Assembly: GCF_003011895.2 (NCBI RefSeq)
Contig: NZ_PXWF02000114.1
Location: 1 to 64,000, forward strand
Reading direction: 5' to 3'
From: Massilia glaciei
GTDB taxonomy: Bacteria; Pseudomonadota; Gammaproteobacteria; Burkholderiales; Burkholderiaceae_D
Length of the DNA stretch: 64,000 nt
In this document: piece by piece, positions 41,950-51,732 of the stretch
Numbering within the stretch: position 1 is the stretch's first letter
Layout of the letters: every line of letters begins with the position of its first letter
Program-made: the position numbers and the translations under genes
The notes under the pieces: generated by a model
The model's database searches: none
What the model saw: the letters and a program-made list of their open reading frames with translations, nothing else
What the model was told of the DNA's origin: nothing

Positions 41950-42849
41950 ATGTTTATGACCGCCATTCATGGGAGGCCCGCGAGGTCCTTCGCCGTCCTT
42001 GCATTGGTTCTGATTGGGATGTGGCTCGCGGCGCTCTATCTTGGGCTTCGACCCGAAGTGAAGGCTTATAGCAATCAGCCGGTATCGGACGCCCTGAGCG
42101 GGATCAACGCGCTGTTCGCTGGGATCGCCGTTGCCGGCGTGATCTTAACCCTGTTTCTACAGATGCATGAAGCGAAAATAATGGGGGAGGAACTAGAGAA
42201 AACCGCACAGGCCAACTTGGAAATGGTCAGGGCGAATGTGAGGATGGCGACGCGGGCGGATGAGCGCGCGGTGTTGGACTTGTTCCAGACCTACTGCAGC
42301 GAATACTTCCAGGTCGTGAAGGATTCCTCGATGAGCGTATTGATCCCCTGTGTCGCGAGCAAAGATTATTGCGATTTCGTCGTCAGCCGCTTGTTCGTGG
42401 CCGACCAGTTGCTGTTCCCCCCGGGATGCTGGGAGAAGGTGTCGCGTGTGAGCCGCTCCAGAAGCCTGGACGAGTTCGTCCTCCAGGAGCAGCGCGACCG
42501 GTACAAGTTGGACGAGTTGATCAATTTCTTCACGCTGCTGGTGGGGCTGAGCAATTCACGCGAAGCGATCGCGCGCTGCGATTTTTCGTATTCCTGGTGG
42601 CGCCCCTTGTTATGGATGATCGCCATTCAGCAGGAAAAACGCTACGCGGCCAGTGAAACGGTCAGAAAATACGCGACACCGCTTTACCTAAAGGCGGTGG
42701 TTCAGGGATTGGACGAGATATACGGAATGGCCCCGTTTTCTACCGATGGCCAATTGTGGGATTTTTTCGTCAATCATCCAAAATTGGCGAGCCATGGCAT
42801 GGACGAGAGGTACAGGGAGCTTGCGATTGGCCGGGAAACAATAACGTGA
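41950..42849 (+). CDS. Membrane-anchored protein of unknown function
   Basis: The 299-residue protein has two N-terminal membrane helices (SFAVLALVLIGMWLAALYLGL and INALFAGIAVAGVILTLFLQ) joined by a short periplasmic loop, then a charged coiled-coil (EAKIMGEELEKTAQANLEMV) and a soluble helical domain of about 200 residues with several aromatic and cysteine residues. This layout (two helices, FAGxAxAGVxxTLxLQ, then EELEKT) resembles putative phage abortive-infection (AbiC-like) membrane proteins, but the resemblance is by eye. GGGAG lies 6 bases before the ATG. Its GC is lower than its neighbours'. Confidence 0.6.
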   Translation: MFMTAIHGRPARSFAVLALVLIGMWLAALYLGLRPEVKAYSNQPVSDALSGINALFAGIAVAGVILTLFLQMHEAKIMGEELEKTAQANLEMVRANVRMATRADERAVLDLFQTYCSEYFQVVKDSSMSVLIPCVASKDYCDFVVSRLFVADQLLFPPGCWEKVSRVSRSRSLDEFVLQEQRDRYKLDELINFFTLLVGLSNSREAIARCDFSYSWWRPLLWMIAIQQEKRYAASETVRKYATPLYLKAVVQGLDEIYGMAPFSTDGQLWDFFVNHPKLASHGMDERYRELAIGRETIT

Positions 42850-43049
42850 ACGGTTGACCGCTTGCAGACGAGGTGCCAGGCGGGGCGAAAAACGCGCCGT
42901 GTGGCGTGCCACGCAAGCGATTTTCAACCAAGCATGGCGCGCGTGTGCAAGATGGGAAACGTTCAGCGATGTGTGTCGCGGGCCCCGAAGTGGGGCGCCG
43001 AAGGCCGCCCAGAGTCCCATGAGCAATATTCGGTTAGCATGGTGCCACT

Positions 43050-44282
43050 ATGCCTATTCCAATCCACTCGATGAAACGCTTCCTCGTCCTTTCCACCGTC
43101 GCCGCTTTGGCCTTCGGGGCGCTGGCGTGGGTGCTCGTGCAGAAAACCCGCGGGCCGGCCCTGGCCGGTTACCAGGTGGCGGCGCGGCCACTGGTGCAAA
43201 CCGTCGTCGCCACCGGCCGCGTGGCGGCCGTGTCGCGCGCGCAGGTCGGCAGCGCGGTGACCGGGGTGGTGCTCGCGCGCCGCGTGCGCGAGGGCGACCT
43301 GGTGCGGCCCGGCGACGTGCTGGCGGTGTTGCGCGCCGACGAACTGGCGGCCGCCGTTCGCGAGGCGCAGGCCGCCCTGGCCCAGTTGCAGCAGTCGACA
43401 CGTCCGCAGGCGCAGGCCAGCCTGCGCGCGGCGCAGGTGCGGTTGGAGCAGGCCAGCCGCGAAGCCAAGCGTCGCCGCGACCTGTTCGCGCAACGGATGA
43501 TCACGCGCGAGACGATGGAGCAGGCGGTGCAAGCCGAGACGCTCGCCCGCAGCGCAGTCGAGCAGGCGCAGCTGACCGCCCGTTCGCTCGTGGCCGGCAA
43601 CCCCGGCGAGGCGGCGGCGCGCGCCCGGGTGGCCAGCGCCGAAGCGCAGTTGGCCAAGACCACGATCCGCGCCGAGGTCGCCGGCACCGTGCTCACCCGC
43701 AACGCCGAACCGGGCGACCTGGTGCAGCCCGGCCGCGTGTTGTTCGAAATCGCCCGCAGCGGCGACACCGAGATCCTGGTGCCGCTCGATGAAAAAAACC
43801 TCGAGGTGCTCGCCATCGGCCAGGCGGCCATGTGGGTCGCCGACGCCTATCCGCTGCGTCCGTTCCCGGCCAGGGTGGGCTTCATCGCCCCCAGCATCGA
43901 TCCGCAGCGCGGCACGGTGGACGTTCGCCTCACCGTGGCCCCGGTGCCCGGATTTTTGCGCCAGGGCATGACCGTCTCGGTGAACGTGGAAACGGGCCGC
44001 CGCGGCAGCGCCATCGTCGTGCCGAACGACGCGCTGGCGGCCACCGACGGCAGCCAAGCCGCCTTGTGGCTGGTCGAGGACGGCCGCGCCACGCGGCGCC
44101 AGGTGCGGCTCGGCTTGCGTGGCCTCACCCAGACGGAAGTGACGGCCGGTTTGCGGGTCGGCGACTGGATCCTGGCCGACGCCGAGGCCGCGCTGGCACA
44201 AGGCGGCCGGGTGCGGGTGGTGGCCACCGGGCTGGGCGCCGACCCCGCAACGCGCAAAGAACTGCCGGTCAAGCTGGACTGA
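43050..44282 (+). CDS. Periplasmic adaptor (membrane fusion) protein of an ABC exporter
   Basis: The 410-residue protein has an N-terminal anchor (FLVLSTVAALAFGALAWVL). The lipoyl/barrel-sandwich halves are VGSAVTGVVLARRVREGDLV and IRAEVAGTVLTRNAEPGDLVQ (quoted as GTVLTRNAEPGDLV), separated by a helical hairpin (about 115-190). The beta-barrel and membrane-proximal domains follow (SIDPQRGTVDVRLTV, GSAIVVPNDALA). MacA-type adaptors link an inner-membrane ABC pump to an outer-membrane channel. It overlaps the permease gene by one base (TGATG), so the three genes form an operon. ATG 43071 is an alternative start. Confidence 0.9.
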   Translation: MPIPIHSMKRFLVLSTVAALAFGALAWVLVQKTRGPALAGYQVAARPLVQTVVATGRVAAVSRAQVGSAVTGVVLARRVREGDLVRPGDVLAVLRADELAAAVREAQAALAQLQQSTRPQAQASLRAAQVRLEQASREAKRRRDLFAQRMITRETMEQAVQAETLARSAVEQAQLTARSLVAGNPGEAAARARVASAEAQLAKTTIRAEVAGTVLTRNAEPGDLVQPGRVLFEIARSGDTEILVPLDEKNLEVLAIGQAAMWVADAYPLRPFPARVGFIAPSIDPQRGTVDVRLTVAPVPGFLRQGMTVSVNVETGRRGSAIVVPNDALAATDGSQAALWLVEDGRATRRQVRLGLRGLTQTEVTAGLRVGDWILADAEAALAQGGRVRVVATGLGADPATRKELPVKLD

Positions 44283-45482
44283 TGCCGATGTGGATCGAGT
44301 GGACCATCGCCACCAGGTTCCTGCGTGAGGGCAAGGCGCAGAGCACCCTGATCCTGGTCGGCATCGCCGTGGGGGTCGCGGTGATCGTCTTCCTCACCGC
44401 GCTGATCACTGGACTGCAGGGCAACATCATCAACCGCACCCTGGGCACCCAGGCCCACATCAAGGTGCAGCCCACGCAAGAGAGCAACCGGATCCTGCCG
44501 GTCGCCGCGGGAAGCGCGCACCTGCTGCTCGAGAGCAAGCGCGCCCAGCGCCTTCGCTCGATCAACAACTGGCAGCAGGTGCGCGATGTGCTCGACACGC
44601 TGCCGCAGGTGACGGCCGTGTCGCCCTTGATCTCCGGGCCGGCGTTCGCGCGGCGCGGCGAGGCGCTGCAGTCGGTGGCGCTGGTGGGCATCGACGCGCC
44701 GCGTTACCTGCGCATCATCCCGGTCAAGGATGACATGGTCGCCGGCGTGTTCCGCATCGGCGCCGGCGACACCGTGATCGGCAAGCAGCTCGCGACCGAC
44801 CTCGGCATGCGCGTGGGCGACAAGCTGCGCCTCGACGGCGGCCAGGGGCGCGAGAGCGTGGTCAACGTCGCCGGCATCTTCGAGCTCGGGGTGCGCGAGC
44901 TCGATGCGCGCTATGTGTACCTGGACATGAAGCAGGCGCAGTCGCTGCTCAACCTGCCTGGCGCGGCGACGATCATCGACGTCACGGTCGACGACATCTT
45001 CGCCGCGCAGACGATCGCCGCGCGCATCGCCCGCCTGACCGGCTTGAAGGCGGAAAGCTGGATGGAAACCAATGCCCAGCTGATGAACGCCTTGCGCTCG
45101 CAGAGCCTCTCGACGCAGATGATCAGCGCTTTCGTGGCCTTGAGCGTGGCGCTCGGCATTGCCAGCGTGCTGTCGGTGAGCGTGGTCCAGCGCACCCGCG
45201 AGATCGGGATCCTGCGCGCCATGGGCACCACGCGGCAACAGATGCTGGGCGTGTTCCTGGTCCAGGGCGCGCTGTTCGGCCTGGCCGGTTCGCTGCTCGG
45301 CGCCGCAGCCGGCTATGGCCTGGTGGGCGCGTTCAACACCTTCGGGCCAAAACTGTTCTACATCCCGGTCGATCCATGGCTGCCGCTGGCGGCGACGGCG
45401 CTGGCAACGGTGACCGGCATCCTGTCGGCGGCCGTGCCGGCGCGGCGCGCCGCCTCGCTCGACCCGGTGGAGGCGATCCGCC

Positions 45483-45490
<8 letters not shown>
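44282..45490 (+). CDS. MacB/FtsX-like ABC transporter permease
   Basis: The 402-residue protein has one N-terminal membrane helix (TLILVGIAVGVAVIVFLTAL), a large periplasmic domain of about 230 residues (MacB_PCD-like; ISGPAFARRG, GIDAPRYLRIIPV), then three helices (MISAFVALSVALGIASVLSV, VFLVQGALFGLAGSLLGAAA, LAATALATVTGILSAAVPA) with REIGILRAMG between them, the FtsX/MacB signature. It lacks its own ATPase, which comes from the next gene. Such systems move lipoproteins, peptides or drugs from the periplasm or outer leaflet. The start overlaps the adaptor stop. Confidence 0.9.
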
Positions 45491-46196
<706 letters not shown>

Positions 46197-46290
46197 TGGG
46201 GAAAAGCCCGACACAACTTGGTGGCGCTTGGCAGCCTGTCCGTGCCGGAAAAAGTGGCGGGAACAAGGAATTGTGAATCCACAAAACAAG

Positions 46291-46316
46291 AACGCCAACC
46301 GGTGATGGTTGGTGTT
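46291..46316. terminator. Hairpin after the ABC operon, in the position of an old tRNA-Phe terminator
   Basis: AACGCCAACC pairs with GGTTGGTGTT (one G-T pair). The T-rich side (TTGTTTTG) lies on the minus strand. It corresponds in position and sequence to the terminator downstream of the intact tRNA-Phe at 52031, so it probably belonged to the disrupted tRNA gene. Confidence 0.65.
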
Positions 46317-46328
46317 GCGTCGGCTATG

Positions 46329-46382
46329 TTCCTGGAGGCCCGGGGCGGGATCGAACCACCGGCACAAGGTTTTTCAATCCTC
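46329..46382 (-). pseudogene. Displaced 3' half of tRNA-Phe
   Basis: This stretch matches 52071-52124 at 49 of 54 positions and covers the 3' acceptor strand, T arm and 3' side of the anticodon arm of tRNA-Phe. The D arm and 5' acceptor are missing: after CAATCCTC the sequence departs. It cannot fold as a tRNA. Its orientation equals that of the intact gene at 52075-52150, so the two are direct repeats. Confidence 0.88.
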
Positions 46383-46407
46383 GCGTCAACCAGGTGCCCT
46401 CGCTCAA

Positions 46408-46436
46408 TTGAATGTAAGGCGAACTTGCATTACACT
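46408..46436 (+). promoter_or_regulatory. Promoter of the toxin-antitoxin pair
   Basis: TTGAAT (46408-46413) and TACACT (46431-46436) are separated by 17 bases, close to the sigma-70 consensus. The antitoxin ATG follows at 46471. Confidence 0.65.
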
Positions 46437-46470
46437 TCACGAACCAGATTTTAACGGGGGGGCATGCACA

Positions 46471-46722
46471 ATGGCGATATTGACTGTTACCGCACGAGGG
46501 CAGGTGACGCTTCGAAAAGAGGTGCTGCAGCACTTGGGTATCAAGCCCGGCGACAAGATCGAAATCGACTTGCTGCCGGATGCAAGGGGCGTGCTGCGAG
46601 CCGCTCAGCCAAGCGGGAAAATAGGCGGTTTCGTTGGCTTGCTCGCAGGTCGGACGAAGAAAGTCGCGACCTTGGAGGAAATCAACGAGGCGTCTGCGCG
46701 AGCCTGGGCCGGAAAACCGTGA
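46471..46722 (+). CDS. AbrB/MazE-family antitoxin
   Basis: The 83-residue protein has an AbrB-type swapped-hairpin DNA-binding domain (LTVTARGQVTLRKEVLQHLG, then IKPGDKIEIDLLPDARG), followed by a flexible tail (GRTKKVATLEEINEASARAW) that would wrap around the partner toxin. It should repress its own promoter and neutralise the PIN toxin encoded next; the stop TGA overlaps the toxin GTG. A G-rich stretch lies before the ATG. Confidence 0.9.
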   Translation: MAILTVTARGQVTLRKEVLQHLGIKPGDKIEIDLLPDARGVLRAAQPSGKIGGFVGLLAGRTKKVATLEEINEASARAWAGKP

Positions 46723-47114
46723 AGGTAACGGTCGATACGAACGTCCTCGTTCGCGCTGTCGTGCAAGATAATCCCGCGCAGGCGCAACTCGCTGCCAAAG
46801 TCTTGCTGGATGCGACATTGATCGCAGTGGCTTTGCCTTGCTTGTGTGAATTTGTATGGGTATTGCGCAAAGTTTACGGCTTCCCGGCTGCGGATGCGGC
46901 GCTGGCGATTCGCGCGCTACTGGACACCGCAAACGTAGAAATGAATCGACCCGCTGTTGAGGCCGGACTGACTGTGCTTGAGGCGGGTGGAGATTTCGCG
47001 GACGGCGTCATTGCGTATGAGGGAAATTGGCTTGGTGGCGAGACCTTTGTTTCCTTTGATAAAAAGGCGGTCGCGCTCCTCGCCGCGCAAGGTCAATCCG
47101 CGCGTAAGTTGTAA
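46719..47114 (+). CDS. PIN-domain ribonuclease toxin (VapC-like)
   Basis: The start is GTG at 46719, overlapping the antitoxin stop (GTGA); 131 residues. VTVDTNVLVRAVV has the first catalytic Asp, CEFVWVLRKVYG the conserved Glu, and DFADGVIAYEGN plus FVSFDKKAVALL the remaining acidic residues of the PIN fold. VapC-type toxins cut specific RNAs to stop growth when the antitoxin is lost. The last codons and the stop lie inside the TAAGTTG repeat array, so the C-terminus may have been set by the repeat. Confidence 0.88.
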   Translation: MKVTVDTNVLVRAVVQDNPAQAQLAAKVLLDATLIAVALPCLCEFVWVLRKVYGFPAADAALAIRALLDTANVEMNRPAVEAGLTVLEAGGDFADGVIAYEGNWLGGETFVSFDKKAVALLAAQGQSARKL

Positions 47115-47160
47115 GTTGTAAGTTGTAAGTTGTAAGTTGTAAGTTGTAAGTTGTAAGTTT
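47105..47160 (+). repeat. Heptanucleotide tandem repeat TAAGTTG
   Basis: There are seven perfect TAAGTTG units and an eighth with one change (TAAGTTT). Each unit holds a TAA that falls in a different frame in successive units, so the array stops translation in all plus-strand frames. The stop codon of the PIN toxin is in the second unit. Confidence 0.97.
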
Positions 47161-47478
47161 GACAGGGTGGCGGAACGTTGCGCGTTATTCCGCTTAAGAA
47201 CGAACAAATGCCCGCAAGGACTCGGCCGTGCAGTGCTTTGTTTCTTGTCTTCGATTCCGCCCCATCTATTATTTGACGAACTTGCAATTCAGGACACTAG
47301 CCGAAACCAAGTCTTTTGATGTTATTGGTGGTCATGGGCGCGTGGCCCTCCGGTAGCAGCGCCAGACGTTCGTCACCAAGACGAAACCGCTGCGATACGC
47401 CTCTGTATAATCCTCAAAGGCGTGTCGCCGCGCGCCGCTGGCCGCGGCCGCACAGCCAACCTTAAAACGCCTCGACTC
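47161..47478. other. Intergenic region between the toxin and the second SNF2 gene
   Basis: No gene is seen. A 14-base stretch TTCGATTCCGCCCC at 47250-47263 equals the T-arm of tRNA-Phe but in isolation. The promoter of the SNF2 gene should lie in the right half; no clear boxes can be named. Confidence 0.5.
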
Positions 47479-50400
47479 ATGATTGATTTGGCATTCAACT
47501 CCGAAGATGTGCTCCTTGCGGTCGGACCCGCCTTGTACGAGGCGGGCATGGAAATCGTGGCGTCGAACCTGGTGCGCGTACTTGACCATGGCGTCGCTAA
47601 CGTCGACGCCACTGTTGACGATGCACACGGCAAACGTCATGTGCAGTCGGTGCGCATGCCCGGCAAGGACGGCGCGCTCAATATCGACGACGCTTGCACT
47701 TGCGGGCGTGCGCCATGCGAGCATGTTGCGGCCGTGCTCATCGAATTGCTGCGCCTGGCCCAACTCAATTGGGGAACCAGCAGGCGCAAAAAGAGCGCCG
47801 GTCCGGACCTGCCGGTCCGTCGCATCGCCCCGGCGGCCCGGGCCACGCGACCGAAACGCCCCGAAAAAATTAGCCAGCCCGCGGCGGTGGCTGTGCCGCC
47901 GCGCCTGTTCTTCGCACTGCTGGCCGACCCGTCGTCCGGAGCGCCCGTGCTCGCCGCGTGTTACGTGCGCATGGCAGCGAAGGGCGGACAACTTAGCCTG
48001 ATCCGGGTCGACGATGTTGCCGCCCTGCTCAGCACGCCGCCCTTTCCGCTCGAAGCGGGCGACCGCCGCATGATCGACCAGTACCTATCCCTGCGAGGCG
48101 CCGGTGGCGGCCCGGTCACGCTCAGCGGCTCGAAAGGCGCCGCGCTGCTCGAGGCACTGCTGGAGGCGGGCAAACTGGTGGATAAAGGCGCGCTGCGGGC
48201 ATTGTCAAGTACCGGACCGGAGCGCGTGCTCAAAGGGCCGCCCCGTACCGGTGAGCTGGCGTGGCGCGCCGATATCAATTCTCTGACCCTGGCATGGCGT
48301 TTTGCGCAGGCGCCCGGTGCCCGGGATCCGGACGCGTCCCACTATATAGAACAGGTCCTGCCCACCGATCCGCCGTGGTATGTGCATCAGGATGCGTGCG
48401 GCGTGCTCATGGTCGCCGGCGGCGCGCACGGGGCGGCGGCGTTGTCGGCGCTGGTGCATGAGCGGATTACCATCGGCGGGGGCGATGCGGGCCCGGTGCT
48501 GCGCCAATTGTGCCGCGACGGTCGCGCGCATGCGCTGCCAGTCCCCGACGCCGCGCAGCTAAGCTTGTTGAAAGGGCCGCCGGTCAGCACCGAATTGCTG
48601 CTCGGTTGCGCCGCCCGGCCTGCATCGCCCCACGCGGCGCAGGGGACGAGCATGGATTTTTACGACTACGCAATGCTTGTCGTGACCCGCGGCGCCCAGC
48701 AGATGAGCGCATCGAGCGAGCAATCGCCGGTGCCGCCAGAGAACGCGCCGGCCTGGATTGAAGAACTCTTGAGTTGCAACGCGCCGGTGAGCCAGGCGCT
48801 CGCGCGCCTCGGACAGGCCGGCTTTGCAGCGCCCGACGACGCGCTCGCGAACAGCATGAGCGTGCGGGGCGCCTTGGTGTTGCCCAGCAGTGCACACTGG
48901 CTTGCTTTCGCGCACACCATCCTGCCCGAGTTGCAACAGTGCGGCTGGAAGGTGCGGAAGATGGGCAGCTACCGTTATGACGTACTCGCCGTCGATGATT
49001 GGTACAGCAGCTTCGAGGCGGGCAGCGGGCAGGCGTGGTTTGATCTGGAGATCGGCATCATCGTTGGCGGGCAGCGCATCGCCTTGCTGCCCATTCTGGT
49101 CAAGCTAATCCAACGTTCGCCCGGCGCGTTCACGCCGGCGTTTCTCGCGCGCCAGGCGGACGACGAATTAATGATGCTCGCCGTGCCCGATGGCCCGCGT
49201 GTGGCCCTGCCGTGGGGGAGAATCAAGCTGATCCTGGGGGTGCTGGACGAGTTGTATTTCAGCGCCTGCAGCGGCGCCGTCCTGCGCCTGTCGCCGCTGG
49301 ACGCGGCGCGCGTGGCGCAGTTGGCCGGACACGCGGGCATGCGATGGCACGGGGGCGAGCGGCTCAGCGCGCTCGAGCGTGAAATGCACGCCTTCGACGG
49401 CGTCACGCCGGTCGCGCCACCGGCCACGCTACAGGCCAGTTTGCGCCACTACCAGCGCGAAGGGCTGTCATGGATGCAATTCCTACGCCAATACAATCTG
49501 GCGGGCATTCTGGCCGACGACATGGGACTGGGCAAGACGGTGCAGACGCTGGCACACATTCTTGTGGAAAAGGAGGCGGGGCGTCTGACACTGCCGGCCC
49601 TGGTGGTTGCGCCGACCAGCCTGATGGGAAACTGGCAGGACGAGGCGGCGCGCTTCGCGCCCGGGCTCAAGGTGTTGTTGCTGCACGGCGCGCAACGCCA
49701 CGGACAGCTTGGCGCGCTGGCCGGCTACGATCTGGTGCTGACCACCTACGCGCTAATGTCGCGCGACGAAGATGCGCTGCGGCGCCAGCGCTTCCACCTG
49801 TTGATCCTGGACGAAGCGCAATATATTAAAAATCCCCGTTCCCGCGCCGCGCAGACGGCGTGCCTGTTGAACGCGAACCACCGGCTTTGCCTGACCGGCA
49901 CGCCCCTGCAAAACCACCTGGGCGAGCTGTGGTCGCAGTTCCACTTCCTGCTCCCCGGCCTGCTTGGGCGCGAGCCCGAGTTCAACCGTGATTTCCGCCA
50001 GCCGATCGAACAGCTCGGCGACACCGCGCGCAACGCCTATCTGGTGCGGCGCATCAAGCCGTTTCTGCTGCGCCGGACCAAGGATGTCGTCGCCAAGGAA
50101 TTGCCGCCAAAGACGACCATGATGCGCTTCGTCGAACTGAGCGGCATGCAACGCGATCTGTATGAGACGGTGCGTGTCGCGATGGACAAGAAGGTCAGGG
50201 ACGCCATCGCCGAACGCGGCGCCGCGCGCAGCCACATCGTCGTGCTTGAGGCGCTGTTGAAATTGCGCCAGGTATGCTGCGACCCCCGCCTGCTCGGACC
50301 GGAGCGGTTTGACGCCGACGCCGCCAATTCGGCCAAGCTGGCCGAACTGCTCACGATGCTCGACGCGCTGCTGGCGGAAGGGCGCAAGGTTCTCGTATTC

Positions 50401-50892
50401 TCCCAATTCACCAGCATGCTGGCGCTGATCGAAACCGAATTGGCGGCGCGCGACATCGCCTACGTCGTGCTGACGGGACATACCAGGGACCGGGCCGACG
50501 TAGTGCGCCAATTCCAGCACGGCGCGGCGTCGGTGTTTTTGATCAGTCTGAAAGCCGGAGGGGTGGGCCTGAACCTGACCGCGGCCGACACTGTCATCCA
50601 TTACGATCCATGGTGGAATCCCGCCGCGGAGGATCAGGCAAGCGACCGGGCATGGCGCATCGGACAGGACAAGCCCGTATTTGTCTACAAGCTCATCGTC
50701 CGGGATACGCTGGAGGAAAAGATCCAGTTGCTTCAGGAAAAAAAGGCATCAATGGCGGCGGCCGTGCTGGACGGCGAATTCGAGGCCGATGGCCAGCTCA
50801 GCGCCGACGACCTGCGGGACATCTTTGCCCCTCTGTCCGCGCCAGTGGCAGCTGCGCCCGAGTCGTCGGGGCGATTGCCTGCGCCCGGGTAG
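47479..50892 (+). CDS. SNF2-family helicase with SWIM zinc finger (copy 2)
   Basis: The protein is about 1137 residues from the ATG at 47479. It has the same layout as the protein at 12636: an N-terminal SWIM finger (CTCGRAPCEH, ligands C73, C75, C80, H82), a variable middle, and the SNF2 motor with DDMGLGKT, LILDEAQYIKN (DEAQ rather than the DESQ of copy 1), LTGTPLQNHLGELW and SDRAWRIGQDKP. The motor halves are very similar between copies while the middle regions differ, as expected of old paralogues or of transfer from a relative. It lies inside the putative tRNA-Phe island. Role: ATP-driven DNA translocase. Confidence 0.92.
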   Translation: MIDLAFNSEDVLLAVGPALYEAGMEIVASNLVRVLDHGVANVDATVDDAHGKRHVQSVRMPGKDGALNIDDACTCGRAPCEHVAAVLIELLRLAQLNWGTSRRKKSAGPDLPVRRIAPAARATRPKRPEKISQPAAVAVPPRLFFALLADPSSGAPVLAACYVRMAAKGGQLSLIRVDDVAALLSTPPFPLEAGDRRMIDQYLSLRGAGGGPVTLSGSKGAALLEALLEAGKLVDKGALRALSSTGPERVLKGPPRTGELAWRADINSLTLAWRFAQAPGARDPDASHYIEQVLPTDPPWYVHQDACGVLMVAGGAHGAAALSALVHERITIGGGDAGPVLRQLCRDGRAHALPVPDAAQLSLLKGPPVSTELLLGCAARPASPHAAQGTSMDFYDYAMLVVTRGAQQMSASSEQSPVPPENAPAWIEELLSCNAPVSQALARLGQAGFAAPDDALANSMSVRGALVLPSSAHWLAFAHTILPELQQCGWKVRKMGSYRYDVLAVDDWYSSFEAGSGQAWFDLEIGIIVGGQRIALLPILVKLIQRSPGAFTPAFLARQADDELMMLAVPDGPRVALPWGRIKLILGVLDELYFSACSGAVLRLSPLDAARVAQLAGHAGMRWHGGERLSALEREMHAFDGVTPVAPPATLQASLRHYQREGLSWMQFLRQYNLAGILADDMGLGKTVQTLAHILVEKEAGRLTLPALVVAPTSLMGNWQDEAARFAPGLKVLLLHGAQRHGQLGALAGYDLVLTTYALMSRDEDALRRQRFHLLILDEAQYIKNPRSRAAQTACLLNANHRLCLTGTPLQNHLGELWSQFHFLLPGLLGREPEFNRDFRQPIEQLGDTARNAYLVRRIKPFLLRRTKDVVAKELPPKTTMMRFVELSGMQRDLYETVRVAMDKKVRDAIAERGAARSHIVVLEALLKLRQVCCDPRLLGPERFDADAANSAKLAELLTMLDALLAEGRKVLVFSQFTSMLALIETELAARDIAYVVLTGHTRDRADVVRQFQHGAASVFLISLKAGGVGLNLTAADTVIHYDPWWNPAAEDQASDRAWRIGQDKPVFVYKLIVRDTLEEKIQLLQEKKASMAAAVLDGEFEADGQLSADDLRDIFAPLSAPVAAAPESSGRLPAPG

Positions 50893-51334
50893 GGCTTGCC
50901 GGCGGCGCCGTCGATGAATCCGCCGATGGAGGGCGGCCCGCTCACGGTTGTTGCCCGGCCAACGGCCGACAAAGAACTTGCTTAAGCTGCTTGGGCGGCT
51001 TTGCTCGGCCCGGCGCCGACGCCGACAGCACCAGCAGCACCACCACCGTCATATCCGCCATTGGCGGACATGACTCCCCGCGCAAGCGGGGACCCATACT
51101 GAACCAGCAAATATTTGACGTTCGAACCTTTAGGCCAATGCACTAAACGGTTCGATCCCAAAACAAAACACCACCATACATTCCCGGGGCGGTCAGATGG
51201 GTCAATATTTCGGGGTCAACTCTAACCACAAGCGGGGGGGGAATTGGCGTTGGCACTGTTCGACGCACGGGACGGAGGTCCGGGCACATGCGATGGGTCT
51301 TGCAGTACGATTGCATGAAGACATAGAGGGAAAT
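50893..51334. other. Non-coding region with palindromic repeats
   Basis: It separates the SNF2 gene from the small antitoxin-like gene. It contains the two hairpins at 51054-51092 and a GGGGTCAACTCTAACC stretch near 51209 that recalls the GGGGTCAGAGT words seen around REP-type elements. A frame open from 51197 joins the gene at 51335, but its first part lacks coding character. Confidence 0.5.
51054..51092. repeat. REP-like pair of hairpins
   Basis: TCCGCCA-T-TGGCGGA (51054-51068) is followed by TCCCCGC-GCAA-GCGGGGA (51075-51092). The second hairpin with the following CCCAT resembles the CCCGCG...CGCGGG repeats scattered in betaproteobacterial genomes. Copy number is not measurable from this window. 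Confidence 0.6.
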
Positions 51335-51673
51335 ATGTTGAAGGAAGTCGGAGCCAGTGGCCGAATATCACCGGGAAAGAAATATGCGGGGAAGCTGTTC
51401 GACGTCATCCTTCATCCTGATGACAGGATCGAACTGATACCAGTGAGGGTAGTTGCGGCGGCGTGTCCTCTGGCACCGCAAATTGTTCAGGCGCCTGATG
51501 GATGGGTGCCGCCCGGCGGTTACGATGGATGCACGAAGTGGGCCCTGGACAACCGCGAAGCTCTCGAGCACTATGCGCGCGAGATCGAGGATCAGGGAAC
51601 CGCTGCGGAGCAACTACAGCGTTTTTTGGACGGGCACCCGGAAATAATGTCTGGCGATCATTTCGAAATTTGA
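51335..51673 (+). CDS. Small protein, possible antitoxin
   Basis: From the ATG at 51335 (GAGGG 5 bases upstream) the protein has 112 residues. The N-terminal part, GASGRISPGKKYAGKLFDVI with RIELIPVRVV, looks like an AbrB-type beta-hairpin; the C-terminal part, KWALDNREALEHYAREIEDQ with LQRFLDGHPE, resembles the tails of CcdA-like antitoxins (W..N..ai..Y...i...G). Both resemblances are by eye. No adjacent toxin gene is visible. The in-frame ATG at 51197 would add 46 residues without coding character. Confidence 0.5.
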   Translation: MLKEVGASGRISPGKKYAGKLFDVILHPDDRIELIPVRVVAAACPLAPQIVQAPDGWVPPGGYDGCTKWALDNREALEHYAREIEDQGTAAEQLQRFLDGHPEIMSGDHFEI

Positions 51674-51732
51674 TGTCTTCGTCAATCCGAACGAGGCCGC
51701 CAAACCTCGGTTGTTTCGGCTCTGGCGTCCGC

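Noticed and set aside
46329-46410. A second functional tRNA-Phe
   Set aside because: Only the 3' half matches; there is no D arm or 5' acceptor strand, so no cloverleaf forms.
47105-47160. CRISPR array
   Set aside because: The unit is 7 bases with no spacers; no cas gene is present in the window.
47250-47263. Another tRNA-Phe fragment (14 bases of the T arm)
   Set aside because: It is too short and isolated; T-arm words of this length recur by chance in GC-rich DNA.
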